A program made the position numbers and the translations under genes. A stretch of DNA of 64,000 nt from Rhynchopus euleeides (Eukaryota; Euglenozoa; Diplonemea; Diplonemida; Diplonemidae). The notes under the pieces were generated by a model. It was not told where the DNA came from. It worked only from the letters and a program-made list of their open reading frames with translations, and searched no databases. The stretch covers positions 1,132,727-1,196,726 of the forward strand of contig OY723248.1 in NCBI GenBank assembly GCA_963210315.1, given 5' to 3'. Shown one piece after another: positions 10,335 to 19,971 of this stretch. Numbering within the stretch: the first letter of the stretch is position 1; each line of letters begins with the position of its first letter.

Positions 10335-11541
10335 ATTGGCGGTTGTCGCGGGATCTCTTAACCCCTTCGCGTTGCAAGTGAGGAAAAGCTGAACCGGAAG
10401 TCCCCCTTCCCCCTTCCCATCAACACCCCCACTACCCATTGCCTTTGCCTTTCTTGTCGTTGCGCACACACACCACCAGGAGAACTATAGCCGAGTCGAC
10501 GTGTGTGTGCCCCCTGTCTGCGATAGCCCGGCCAAGGTATGATTCTCACAGTTTACTGAGGGAATATGATCACAGTTTACTGAGGGAATATGACCCAAGG
10601 CCATTGGCAGCAGACACCCCCATCCCCCTCATCACCCCTGACACCCCACAACCCCAATCCTGTTGCCGTTCCCCTCTCTCTCTCCCCCCATGTTGTGCCC
10701 ATGCACCTTCCCGGGACACTTTGTATATAACTTTAACACCACACCACACAACACCCCCTTCATCAGGGTAATCTCCCCGCGGCCAACACTCTTCGTCTTG
10801 TCCGCTTTCTTTTATTGTCCCACCCTCCATCCCCCGGACCTCGCCTCAACAGCCTGAATTGGCGGTTGTCGCGGGATCTCTTAACCCCTTCGCGTTGCAA
10901 GTGAGGAAAAGCTGAACCGGAAGTCCCCCTTCCCCCTTCCCATCAACACCCCCACTACCCATTGCCTTTGCCTTTCTTGTCGTTGCGCACACACACCACC
11001 AGGAGAACTATAGCCGAGTCGACGTGTGTGTGCCCCCTGTCTGCGATAGCCCGGCCAAGGTATGATTCCCCAAGGCCATTGGCAGCAGACACCCCCATCC
11101 CCCTCATCACCCCTGACACCCCTCAACCCCAATCCTGTTGCCTTTCCCCTCTCTCTCTCCCCCCATGTTGTGCCCATGCACCTTCCCGGGACACTTTGTA
11201 TATAACTTTAACACCACACCACACAACACCCCCTTCATCAGGGTAATCTCCCCGCGGCCAACACTCTTCGTCTTGTCCGCTTTCTTTTATTGTCCCACCC
11301 TCCATCCCCCGGACCTCGCCTCAACAGCCTGAATTGGCGGTTGTCGCGGGATCTCTTAACCCCTTCGCGTTGCAAGTGAGGAAAAGCTGAACCGGAAGTC
11401 CCCCTTCCCCCTTCCCATCAACACCCCCACTACCCATTGCCTTTGCCTTTCTTGTCGTTGCGCACACACACCACCAGGAGAACTATAGCCGAGTCGACGT
11501 GTGTGTGCCCCCTGTCTGCGATAGCCCGGCCAAGGTATGAT
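10313..11541 (+). repeat. Split direct repeats B-A-B-A-B at the 3' end of YR element C
   Basis: The B block (about 230 bp, from CTCGCCTCAACAGCCTG to GCCAAGGTATGATTC) occurs at about 10313-10543, 10840-11067 and 11312-11541. The A block (from CCCAAGGCCATTGGCAG, often preceded by TCACAGTTTACTGAGG, to the CTTTATTG region) occurs between them at about 10544-10835 and 11067-11311. The A block is also the element's left end. YR retrotransposons of the Ngaro/PAT type have A1-coding-B1-A2-B2; here there is one extra A-B unit. B1 overlaps the last codons of RT-RNase H. Confidence 0.85.
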
Positions 11542-12060
11542 TCCTTGGCGGATTTCCGCCAATTCCCCCCAGCACGGGGGAATCCGCTAAGTACGACTAT
11601 GTACTGGGGGAAATCGGGGGGAATCGTCCAAGTACGACTATGTACTGGGGGGAATCGGGGGGAATCGTCCAAGTATGACTTCGTACTGGGGGGAATCGGG
11701 GGGAATCGACCAAGTACGACAATGTACTGGGGGGAATCGGGGGGAATCGTCCAAGTACGACAATGTACTGGGGGGAATCGGGGGGAATCGTCCAAGTATG
11801 ACAATGTACTGGGGGAAATCGGGGGGAAGCGTCCAAGTACGACAATGTACTGGGGGGAATCGTCCAAGTATGACTGTGTACTGGGGGGAATCGGGGGAAA
11901 TCCGCCAAGCCTGACTATTTTCTGGGGGGAGTCGCGGGGAATCCGCCAAGCATGACTATGTGCTGGGGGCAATCGGGGGAAATCCGCCAAGTATGACTAT
12001 GTCCTGGGGGGAATCGGGGGGAATCCGCCAAGTACACGAATGTGCTGGGGGGAATCGGGA
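11542..12060 (+). repeat. 41-bp G-rich minisatellite
   Basis: About twelve tandem units with a 41-bp period (the GTACTGG anchor falls at 11601, 11642, 11683, 11724, 11765, 11806 and 11847). Each unit has a GTACGACTATGTACTGG-like part and two runs of four to six G. One unit near 11878 is about 10 bp shorter. The repeated G runs could form quadruplexes on the plus strand. A stray diverged unit lies at about 12414-12456. It directly abuts the end of YR element C. Confidence 0.9.
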
Positions 12061-13589
12061 GATTTAGTGAATAGTGTGGAGCAAGTATCTTCGCGCGACG
12101 CGAGAAGCACAACTCAGCAATAGTTTGCCCAGAGGGCCGGAGAGGGGAGGGGGGCCAGCCTGACTAGTCAAGATCTGCGAGAGGGGCCGATCAGCAACGC
12201 ACACACAACCCGATTTCCTGATGAAGGGTGGTGGTGGTCGCGCCCCCGTCCAACCGTGCAACGCACGTGGCGGAAACTGCACTATGCAGCAACAGTGATG
12301 AGAAACAACACAGCAAACAACAGCAACCAAGCAGCAACAAAAACCTCGCGCGCGCTCCTCCCTATTCTAAGTCTCCCTGACCGTGGCGAAGCCACTCGAC
12401 TAAAGTCGTTCGTAGGGGGAATCCACCAAGTACACCAATGTCCCGGGGGGGATTGACAGGACATCCCCTGCCGGTCGGTTGTCCTGGTAAGCGTGGGCCA
12501 TAGCAACCCGGAACCACAGTGCGTCGTGGGACGTTGGGGGTCCTCGCGCCGAGTCACTGTGAGTCACGAGTCGTCAGTTTTCAGCCAAACATGGCTGACT
12601 TCTCACTTTTTCTCACTCGGCGAGGGCCCCCGTTGTGGGCCTCCCTGTTGAGGCGGCGCAGCTTCTCCCGTAGACGACGGATACCATCCTGCTTCGCGGC
12701 CTGCTGTACTCGCGTCGTAGCCGTCCCCCGTGCCTCCTTCCTGCCTCCGTGAGCGCGGGGTGGGCCTACCACGCCGCTCAGCTCGCTTCTGACCAGGCGC
12801 ACCATCGCCTCGGGGATCAGCCCCTCCGACGTCGTCCCTTAATACACTTCGCCTCCCCGTGCAGCGGGAACCGTCTCCTGCACCGATGTCCCACATTGGC
12901 CTTGGTGTCCGCACCCCCGCCATCGCCTTCACCAGCTTCTCCATGAAGCCGACCGCGAGGGGGGTGAAGGTAGCGCGTCGATGACCTCCGGGCCGTCCTC
13001 CAGCGCCCCTCTACGGGCGGATTTGGAGGGTGGCCCGGAGTCGGCGGTGTTGGACATCGGTGCGGGTGGATCGGCTCTGTACTCCGAGTCGCGGACCCAC
13101 TCTAGACGAAGAGGGTGTCGCGGCCGTGTGGGGAACCAAAAACCTGGTGAAGGTTAGTGCCGAACGCCATGACAGCCTCGCCCGCCTGGAACACGTTGCG
13201 CCGTGACTGATTGCCTTGACCCACCCACCAAGGGGCCCCTGCACGTGCCTCCGGTACTGCGCCCCTGCTGGCCTCCTGTGTCCGACCGCCACGAGCTGCA
13301 CTTGTGGTGTCGGCCAGCCGTACCACTGGCTCTTCGGACCACACACCTGCATGCGTGGGACCAGGGGGTTCCCTCCCCAGCCCCACTACGGGACGTCCGA
13401 GTCTCGTCGTTCGCAGTAGCACGTGGGATTTTCTCTGAAATTTGCACCAAATCGCCATGTTGTGAGTCAACCCTTCGATCTGAGCCACACCGAGATCGTC
13501 TTTTTCGAGAATCGGGGTCCAAATACGCTCCCCAGGCTAGGGACCCCCCAACTCCCCCACTCTTTTTTTGGGCGTTTTTCCGCTCATTT
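12061..13589. other. Stretch without a recognised gene
   Basis: About 1.5 kb with short open frames only, none with recognisable motifs. The one notable word is at 12594-12616 (ACTTCTCACTTTTTCTCACT, then CGG and a G/C-rich GAGGGCCCCC), which matches the terminal motif at 13588-13622 and its inverse at 18700-18739. I see no other structure. Confidence 0.6.
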
Positions 13590-13967
13590 TTTCTCACTTT
13601 TTCTCACTCGGTAGCGAGGGCCCCCATGAGGCTGTTTTGCATTTCCCCCCCGGTGCTGAGAAGAATACAATGAAACAATCACCAAAAGGGATGTGTAAGC
13701 CGGGTCAGCACGGGCGGTTCACCTTCGATGGGATGACGAGTCTCAGGTACCCCGAAGTGCCGGAGTTCTTTGCGTTCAACCGCCAGACAAACACGTGGGC
13801 TCTGAGACAGGGTGTCGTCTGGGAAATGATGATGGTCACTCTCTGGAAATTGACTGTGCAGCAGGGAGGCAGATTGCCACTGGGAAGCTGCTAGAGCCGA
13901 TCCGGGTCTTTCACCTGTTTTTGGAGTTTTATGCTTGTGACCTGGCCCTGCAGTTCCCCGAGTTCCC
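13588..13967. other. Left part of the sequence surrounding YR element B, starting with a terminal-type motif
   Basis: It begins TCTCACTTTTTCTCACTC, then GGTAGCGAGGGCCCCCATG, and runs to the edge of element B at 13967. The reverse complement of this motif closes the right-hand flank at 18696-18739. The two flanks, about 380 and 430 bp, could be halves of one small TIR element into which B inserted. The coding potential is weak: one frame around 13670-13890 gives a short hypothetical peptide with no motifs. Confidence 0.45.
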
Positions 13968-14131
13968 TGCAAAAAGACTTGGAGTTGCGTTCTTTGTTTG
14001 TACGAACGGTGCCTGCTAGTGCATGTGTGCAGATACCGAACGCTGCCACGAGTCTTTTTAGTGCGAAAAGCTAGCTGTTCTTCCAAAAAAGACTTGGAGT
14101 TGCGTTCTTTGTTTGTACGAACGGTCTTTAT
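13968..14131 (-). repeat. Split direct repeats B-A-B of YR element B
   Basis: The word AGACTTGGAGTTGCGTTC plus about 20 following bases occurs at about 13977-14008 and 14089-14125 (B blocks). The segment between them, from GCCTGCTAGTGCATGTGTGC to GCTAGCTGTTCTTCCA, is the A block and recurs at 18230-18308. Confidence 0.85.
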
Positions 14132-14174
14132 TTCACAACTTCCGCGCCCCCCCCCCCCTTTTTCATTCACGCCC

Positions 14175-15809
14175 TTAGAGCCTTGTGTACTGGTCAGCGA
14201 TGTTCTCGCACGTTCTTACGTACTCCGGCTCGAGGCTGCAGTCATGGCGCTCTAGGCAGTACTGAATGTCGTTCAGCCAGCGTTGCGCACCCTCAACATG
14301 GGACACACCCTTGCGAATAGCCCCAATCACCGCTTGGTTGTCGCTGAAGAGTATGATGTGATAACCCCTCCAGCGGGGCCTGCTACACATCGTAGAGACA
14401 GCCTTGTAGGCCGCAAACAACTCCTTCAGGAATATTGTCGCAGCTGCAAGCTCGCCCCAGAAGGCGCCATAGAGAGGGCGGAGGTCCTCCTGGACCACGG
14501 CCCAGCCTGATAGGCTCGCATCACAGACCACCTGGACCACCAGACGCTCCCGCACCACCCACGACTGCCAGTCGTTTCGCGCCAGTGCGTCAGCCTGTAA
14601 CTGAAGAGCCCGACAGACTCTGTCCCCCATCACGTAAGGAGCATCCCATGGCAGATGAAGCCGAGAGGTCTGAGACATCCAGGTGAGTATCGTCAAGGCG
14701 CCATGCAGCGGGAGACGGAGCGCGTGGTATCTCCACAAGAATGCCCCGCAGATACGCCACCAGGTGCGCAGGGTACCCTGACCGCTGGACAGCAGGCTCT
14801 GAGCAGCGGGAAGGGTCTTCATCACCCACGTAGGGTCCATGCGCCACCGCCGTTGACGCAAGTCAACCTCAATCCCGAGGAGAGTGGTGTAAGCAGCAGG
14901 GGCCTCGTAGTCGCCGATCACCACGTTGTACTTCTCGCACAGCTGCTTGAACGCTTGATGCACCCTCGCCAGGCTCACACTGTCGCCGCAAAAAATGACG
15001 TTGTCTATCCACGCCAGGCCCTGCGCATTCGTCCCTGTGCAGCTCTTCTGTATCAGTGCACTTGTCAGCGCTTGTGCGGCCTGGGGAGCTGGTGCGTAGC
15101 CCATAGGGAGTCGAGTCATGCGTCGGTGAAGGCGGCATGCCCTGAAGGCAAAGTATGGGCGCACATCCATCGGCAAGCCGAACTGAAAGAAGAAACTCTT
15201 AAAGTCAAACTGCATCACCAGGGAAGCCCCGAAGACGGTGGCGAGGATCTCGCCGTACGACGGCAGATGGCAGCGTGGAAGGGAAGTCATGTCAAGAGCA
15301 CTGTTGATGGCTCGGCAGGACATGATGAACCTGAGGGAACCCGCCGCCTTCTTCGGCACGCAGAAGACGCCCTGGTACCAGGTCACACTGGAAGCCGCCT
15401 TGGGGGAGGACTCTGTGATCCCGAGGCTGTCGAGGCGCCCCACATGTGGTAAGATCTTCGTGTTCAGGGGGCCCGGCCGCGGCTTCAAACCCTGATCGAT
15501 GAGCCTGTAGAGGAAGTCTGCATCAGTAAACCATCGAAAGTTCTCCCCCAGGGCTGGGAAGTCCCTCAGCAGCTGCACAATGTAGATGGTGCCTGGGGTA
15601 GCCTCTGAGATAATTCCTTCGTAGGAAGCCCGGGGGGCAGCGGAGAAGCGCGAGTCCACCCAGGCAGAGGCGTAGTCGTAGTACTTCAGGTACATGCGAA
15701 AAGGAGAACTCCGATCCAGGCTGTGCACTGATGCCAGGGAATCACCAGAATCACTTACTGACTCTGCAAGATCCGCGTCGCTTCCTTCGTCTCCAGAGTC
15801 GCTTGCCAT
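14175..15809 (-). CDS. Reverse transcriptase-RNase H of YR element B
   Basis: A 544-codon frame from an ATG at 15809 that opens with an acidic Ser/Asp-rich leader and slightly overlaps the end of the recombinase frame. RT features follow: G-S-L-R-F-I-M, L-V-M-Q-F-D-F-K-S-F-F-F-Q, L-P-M-G-Y and A-W-I-D-N-V. The C-terminal RNase H has V-V-C-D-A-S-L-S-G-W, a glutamate in L-K-E-L-F-A-A, L-F-S-D-N-Q-A-V and a closing N-I-A-D-Q-Y-T-R. There is no integrase. The enzyme would copy the element RNA into cDNA for recombinase-driven insertion. Confidence 0.85.
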   Translation of the reverse strand: MASDSGDEGSDADLAESVSDSGDSLASVHSLDRSSPFRMYLKYYDYASAWVDSRFSAAPRASYEGIISEATPGTIYIVQLLRDFPALGENFRWFTDADFLYRLIDQGLKPRPGPLNTKILPHVGRLDSLGITESSPKAASSVTWYQGVFCVPKKAAGSLRFIMSCRAINSALDMTSLPRCHLPSYGEILATVFGASLVMQFDFKSFFFQFGLPMDVRPYFAFRACRLHRRMTRLPMGYAPAPQAAQALTSALIQKSCTGTNAQGLAWIDNVIFCGDSVSLARVHQAFKQLCEKYNVVIGDYEAPAAYTTLLGIEVDLRQRRWRMDPTWVMKTLPAAQSLLSSGQGTLRTWWRICGAFLWRYHALRLPLHGALTILTWMSQTSRLHLPWDAPYVMGDRVCRALQLQADALARNDWQSWVVRERLVVQVVCDASLSGWAVVQEDLRPLYGAFWGELAAATIFLKELFAAYKAVSTMCSRPRWRGYHIILFSDNQAVIGAIRKGVSHVEGAQRWLNDIQYCLERHDCSLEPEYVRTCENIADQYTRL

Positions 15810-16630
15810 AGTTGAGGCGGGAGATACTGTTCCGTTGAAGCTGCGTTCCGATGCCGAGCTAGGTGTTGGGCGGCACGCTGTCCCGCCGCCTCCGCGGTAA
15901 CCTGCAGGGCACTCCGCCGGATACCGTGGGACAGGATGCATAGAGAGTCCCGCAGGTAGGTGTTGTAGTGGGCATATTGCAGGCCCTGGAACAAGGTCCC
16001 TTGAGGGGACACTTGCTGCCGATGAGTGATCCAGTGGCGCAGGAGGCCGATGTATCGGCCTGTAGGGGGTAGCAGGAGGGCCTGTCCTTTCTGGGAGAGA
16101 TCTGTCTTTCCTCCCACAAACACCACCATGATGTAGCCCGAGTCCAGGAAGCTGACATCCCGGCACCGCAGCCTCTCCATGTCGCTCCACCGGCACCCCG
16201 TGCTCCACTGCAGAGCGAGGGCCACAGCCGGGAGGCTTACCGGCTTGCGAAAAACAACGTTGAACACCCTGTTCGGGTTCACTATCTCCGGCTGCCGTCT
16301 TTCCTCCCTGGGTATTTGGAGGGTTGCCCTCCGGAACGCCTCGCCGGAGGAGATCTTCGCCATGGCGTGGTACGTCAGGTACTGCCTGGCACTCGCGGGG
16401 GAGATCCTCGACTGCTGCATGAGCGACCTGAGCCACATCAAGAAGGCCATCTCGGGATCTAAGTTGGGGTCGTGGGGAGAAAGATTTGCGTAAAACTGCG
16501 CGGCACGAGCTTCCACGGAGATCATCGCCCGGAGAGAACTCTCCCGGTAGCACCCCGTCAGGAAGGACGACGTCTCGTGCCGCAAGTCGTTGTAGCCCTC
16601 CTCTGAGACGGGCGGTGCAGGTCTGCGCAC
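15755..16630 (-). CDS. Tyrosine recombinase of YR element B
   Basis: A 291-codon frame with the family's catalytic set: arginine in T-G-C-R-W-S-D-M-E-R-L, then H-G-I-R-R-S-A, a histidine in L-A-R-H-R-N, and tyrosine in S-T-E-Q-Y-L. Between them lies a glycine-lysine hairpin (V-G-G-K-T-D), as expected. The N-terminal half (R-I-S-P-A-S-A-R-Q-Y-L) looks like the helical core-binding domain. It lies upstream of RT-RNase H, the same order as in elements C and D. Confidence 0.85.
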   Translation of the reverse strand: MRRPAPPVSEEGYNDLRHETSSFLTGCYRESSLRAMISVEARAAQFYANLSPHDPNLDPEMAFLMWLRSLMQQSRISPASARQYLTYHAMAKISSGEAFRRATLQIPREERRQPEIVNPNRVFNVVFRKPVSLPAVALALQWSTGCRWSDMERLRCRDVSFLDSGYIMVVFVGGKTDLSQKGQALLLPPTGRYIGLLRHWITHRQQVSPQGTLFQGLQYAHYNTYLRDSLCILSHGIRRSALQVTAEAAGQRAAQHLARHRNAASTEQYLPPQLWQATLETKEATRILQSQ

Positions 16631-16666
16631 CTGGTGCCGCTCGAGGAGGGGAGCCCAGGGGCCCAG

Positions 16667-17908
16667 TCATTGGCGAGGGTGCTTCCCTTTTCCGCCCTGC
16701 TGAAAACCCCCCTTGTGCTTGTATCCGGTAACCCGGTCTCCCCCCTTCGGCCTCTGCGGGTTGCGAGGGCTCGGCTCCGCACTGGGCTTGTGGCGTTGGG
16801 CCGCCAGGCGGGCCTCAGACTGCAGGGTTGTCATCTTCTCGCGCGTCACCGACATGAAGGGGAGGGCCGCCAGTCGCTCCTCGAACTCCCCTGCGCCCAC
16901 AGCCGCCTGCTCGCGGCGCAGGCCAGCCTCGATCAGCACCTCCTTGACTAGGATGGCCTCGAGGCGAACCACCATGTCGTTCATCAGGACCCCCATAGAT
17001 GCCGCCCCCTGCATGTACATCATCCTCCGCAGGCTCTTCAGGAGGACACGACGCTCGTGAAACTGGGAGCTCTGGGTGGCGGCAGCCGGAGCGTCATGGC
17101 GCATGATCAGGTGCGTCCACAAGCTTTCCAGCTTGTTCGGGTCGTTCAGGAAGGGGAGCCATGTGACAACCCGCGCCAAATCGGGAAGCTCTTCCGCTGG
17201 CCACTGCCCTCCATAACTCGGCATGGCTGCGTAGGGGTTCTGAGCGGCGTACGCCGTGCCGTACCCTTGAGGGGCGTACACGAATGGCCCCTGTCCTTGA
17301 GGGACAGCAGGCATGGCGGGACCCACTCCCTGAGGAGCATGCGGGTACGGGAGTGTTGCGGAGCCCTGCCCCTGAGGGGGGTACAGGGAGTGTCCTGTCT
17401 GTGACACCGAACCCAACCCTTGAGGGGCATACGTGGGCTGGACGATCCCCTGGGGGGCCGCATGAGGGACAGCACCCAGCCCTTGAGGGGCTTGCATTGG
17501 GTGCCCCTGAGCGGACAGAGTGGCAGAGCCCGACCCTTGAGGGGCGTACATGGGGTGCACTTGGCCTGTCGGTAACACCGAGCCCGGCCCTTGAGGGGCA
17601 TAGGTAGGCTGGACGAAACCCAGAGGGGCGGCTTGCGCGACAGCACCTGGCCCTTGAGGGGCCTGCAGTGGGTGCACTTGGTTCGCTGGCCTTGCAGAGC
17701 CCGGCCCTTGAGGGGCGTTAACGGGATGCACATGTCCTTGAGGGACAGGGGAGGGGAGGGAGGGCACGACAGAGGGAGGGAAGACAGGTTCTGCAGGGGC
17801 CTGGGGGGAGTGCTGTGTGTTAGGGAAGGGCACGGAGAAGGCCTCAGCCACTTCAGTCCTTTTCCTCTGCGCTCGCTTTCGTGGTCCGGTCCCCTTCCGG
17901 GTCCTCAC
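16667..17908 (-). CDS. Gag-like protein of YR element B
   Basis: A 413-codon frame. The first 30 residues are basic. Residues about 50-220 are a proline/glycine/glutamine-rich repeat with a recurring A-P-Q-G-x-G unit (at least fifteen copies, visible in the DNA as the TTGAGGGGC word). A helical domain follows (L-P-D-L-A-R-V-V-T-W-L to E-A-I-L-V-K-E-V-L-I-E-A), then a basic Lys/Gly-rich tail. Gag-like by position and by the W/L-rich helical domain; no zinc knuckle is seen. It precedes the recombinase by about 40 bp. Confidence 0.6.
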   Translation of the reverse strand: MRTRKGTGPRKRAQRKRTEVAEAFSVPFPNTQHSPQAPAEPVFPPSVVPSLPSPVPQGHVHPVNAPQGPGSARPANQVHPLQAPQGPGAVAQAAPLGFVQPTYAPQGPGSVLPTGQVHPMYAPQGSGSATLSAQGHPMQAPQGLGAVPHAAPQGIVQPTYAPQGLGSVSQTGHSLYPPQGQGSATLPYPHAPQGVGPAMPAVPQGQGPFVYAPQGYGTAYAAQNPYAAMPSYGGQWPAEELPDLARVVTWLPFLNDPNKLESLWTHLIMRHDAPAAATQSSQFHERRVLLKSLRRMMYMQGAASMGVLMNDMVVRLEAILVKEVLIEAGLRREQAAVGAGEFEERLAALPFMSVTREKMTTLQSEARLAAQRHKPSAEPSPRNPQRPKGGDRVTGYKHKGGFQQGGKGKHPRQ

Positions 17909-18191
17909 CGCTTCCCACAGCGAACGCGCACAGCGGGCAACACCACTCGCTCGCCCCTTCGCCCTTCACAAACGGGTTGAGGGCCCCTGTTTCGCCTGAC
18001 ACTGCCTTCCACTCAGGGCAGATCACCCGGCCCCGGCACCCACACCTCCAGCACTGCTCCGACTCCGCGCTCTTGTGCTCGATGGCACAGCGCGGAAAGA
18101 TGCAGCGCGCACGCGGCTCGGCGGGCTTAACGCCCTCAGGAAGGACAGGTACTGTGACCTTGCTCCAATCGACCGAGCTCAGCTGCGACAT
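17853..18191 (-). CDS. Small cysteine-rich protein at the 5' end of YR element B
   Basis: A 112-codon frame just inside the left repeat and overlapping the start of the gag-like frame. It has paired cysteines suggestive of zinc binding: C-I-F-P-R-C-A-I-E-H, C-W-R-C-G-C, V-I-C-P-E-W and W-C-C-P-L-C-A-F. Its position and Cys pattern suggest a nucleic-acid-binding accessory protein or a 5' exon of the gag-like gene. I do not recognise a named domain. Confidence 0.45.
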   Translation of the reverse strand: MSQLSSVDWSKVTVPVLPEGVKPAEPRARCIFPRCAIEHKSAESEQCWRCGCRGRVICPEWKAVSGETGALNPFVKGEGASEWCCPLCAFAVGSGEDPEGDRTTKASAEEKD

Positions 18192-18309
18192 ATTCTACTG
18201 AGTACGAACCCAGTTTTTGTTTGTACGAACGGTGCCTGCTAGTGCATGTGTGCAGATACCGAACGCTGCCACGAGTCTTTTTAGTGCGAAAAGCTAGCTG
18301 TTCTTCCAA

Positions 18310-18739
18310 GAAACAGGTGAAAAAGGCAAATTTTGCAGTTTTCTCGCCTTCCGTGACTACATTCTTGACCCCGAGTAGGAGAAATCGGTCCACAGGAGTC
18401 CTGTGGACCCACTGGAATCGGTTTCGGGCCCAGAAAATGAGCAGAAGATGGTCAAAACTGGTGAAAACCAGGAAAATGCACTGTGTGGCCCTACGGGCCA
18501 CTTTTGGCCAAAATCTGTCGAAAAATGGTGAAAAACAGGTCCTACTGGGTGTGGAAGGTGTCCTGATGCCCAGGTCGTGCCCAGGAGGTGATTTTTTTGG
18601 GTTTTGGTACCGAAGGTCAGCTGGAACTCATGCCCAGCCCTGGAAAAAATCTCGTGAAAATTAGGGGGGGGGGGGCAAAAAAAATCCACCCATGGGGGCC
18701 CTCGCTACCAAGTGTGACTGAGTGAGAAAAAGTGAGAAG
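18310..18739. other. Right part of the sequence surrounding YR element B, ending in the inverted terminal motif
   Basis: About 430 bp without a gene. It ends (18696-18739) with CATGGGGGCCCTCGCTACC, then a spacer and GTGAGAAAAAGTGAGAAG, the inverse of the motif at 13588-13626. A poly(G) run is at about 18664-18675. The last four bases, GAAG (18736-18739), are repeated at 28429-28432 across TIR transposon copy 2. Confidence 0.5.
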
Positions 18740-18754
18740 TAGAGGAGGCATAGC
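18740..18754 (+). repeat. Left terminal inverted repeat, transposon copy 2
   Basis: TAGAGGAGGCATAGC is a perfect inverse of 28414-28428. The next base differs, so the TIR is short, as in several large eukaryotic transposon families. Confidence 0.85.
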
Positions 18755-18908
18755 AAACGGAAATCCCTAACAAAATTTTGTCTCCGAAATTATTTTGGCC
18801 AATTTTCTCCCGAAAAACCTAGAAACCAGACCCACCGCACATCGAGAATGTCATTTTTCGGTGATTTCTGGGGTCTGGGGGCCTTTTGCCACCCTCCCGT
18901 GCCTCATC

Positions 18909-19275
18909 ATGTGTTGATCCCTCCTTTATTAATTGTCAGGTAGGTAACCCTGCACGGGTGTTGTCACCGTTGATCACTCTTTATTAACTGTTAGGCGGGT
19001 AAACCCTGCACGGGTGTTGTCACTGTTGATCGCTCTTTACTAATTGTTAGGCGGGTTAACCCTGCACGGGTGTTGAGCCCTCTTTGTTAATTGTCAAGTG
19101 GGTAACCCTGCACGGGTGTTGTCACTGGTGATCACTCTTTACTAATTGTTAGGCGGGTTAACCCTGCACGGGTGTTGAGCCCTCTTTGTTAATTGTCAAG
19201 TGGGTAACCCTGCACGGGTGTTGTCACTGGTGATCACTCTTTACTAATTGTTAGGCGGGTTAACCCTGCACGGGT
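18909..19275 (+). repeat. Left subterminal tandem array with the CCCTGCACGGG word
   Basis: Seven units of about 47-60 bp, each with a run such as CTTTACTAATTGTTAGGCGG followed by TTAACCCTGCACGGGTGTTG. Two unit types alternate, with TTGATCACTC or TTGAGCCCTC starts. The shared word is nearly palindromic. This array is at the opposite end of the transposon from the CCGTCCACAAC cluster, so the two ends carry different subterminal repeats. Confidence 0.9.
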
Positions 19276-19971
19276 CCTGGCCCGTGCCTGTGTGTGTTGG
19301 GGGGGGGGGGGTAGTGAAATAGAAGTAGAAGGGAGCGGAGCACAAGAATGGTGTGTTGGGGGGTGGGGGAGCTCTTTCCAACATGTCCGCATCTGCATTA
19401 AAACCTATTGTCTCTTTGTGCCCCTCACCACTCAACCATAAAGGTTGCCCTGCCTTGGGAACAGGGAATGGGGTTTAACACGTGTGGCGGTCCTGTTGGA
19501 TGGAGTGCACATGGAACAGTATGGTGTGGGAATGTATCGTGACTTGTGAAAGGGAGAGTGGGTGGGGGTGGGGGCGGGGGGGGGGGGGGGCGGGGGGCTT
19601 CCTTCAGCGATTCCAGTGAGCTGCAATCCCAAGGCTGTCCTTTCAAACGCTTGCCAAGGCGTACGCCGTTTAGGTGTGGACTATTGAAATAAAAGGAAAA
19701 CGAGGCTTTGGAAAAAGCCAAACTGATCGAATGGAAGATTGAAGGATGGGCAAAGTTTGTTGAAAGTAACATGGGGGGGGGGCAGTCAAGAAGTGGGGGC
19801 TTGATTGTCGAGAGTGAATGGAAAAGTGAAGTGGGGGGGGGGTTTGATCGTCGAGAGTGAATGGAAAAGCAAGCCTCCCAGCACCTTCTTGCAATGTTAG
19901 TCCTTTTTGTAGTCACTACCACTACACCAGGAGTGGGGGGGGGGGGGGGGCAACCCCTTGATTGGCCTGTG
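19276..19971. other. Non-coding stretch with poly(G) tracts
   Basis: About 700 bp between the left array and the OTU frame. It holds G runs of 8-16 bases (about 19300, 19577, 19774, 19835 and 19937) and a duplicated GTCGAGAGTGAATGGAAAAG word near 19818 and 19851. It probably contains the 3' untranslated region of the minus-strand gene. No coding region is seen. Confidence 0.55.

Larger units (their letters stand above)
6111..11541 (+). mobile_element. YR retrotransposon C (gag-like, tyrosine recombinase, RT-RNase H)
   Basis: A fossil-class element of the tyrosine-recombinase retrotransposon group (DIRS/Ngaro/TATE-like), plus strand. Parts in order: the right portion of its A repeat (6111-6200), a gag-like frame, a YR frame, an RT-RNase H frame, then split direct repeats (10313-11541) in which B and A blocks alternate. 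The left portion of the A repeat is cut off by the insertion of TIR transposon copy 1. The coding parts look open, so it looks close to whole apart from that insertion. It is probably young, because its 3' part looks identical to the remnant at 55131-56493. Confidence 0.85.
13968..18309 (-). mobile_element. YR retrotransposon B (minus strand)
   Basis: A tyrosine-recombinase retrotransposon with split direct repeats. On the minus strand the left A block is at about 18230-18309; after the genes come B (14085-14131), A (14008-14085) and B (13968-14008), giving the Ngaro/PAT-like plan A-genes-B-A-B. Genes in order: a small Cys-rich frame, a gag-like frame, a tyrosine recombinase and RT-RNase H. 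All parts look open, so it looks whole. It is a different family from C and D: the repeats share no sequence and the proteins share only motifs. Confidence 0.85.

Noticed and set aside
15860-16670. N-terminal ~270 codons of the frame carrying RT-RNase H of element B
   Set aside because: Shadow of the tyrosine recombinase, which has the catalytic residues in its own frame.
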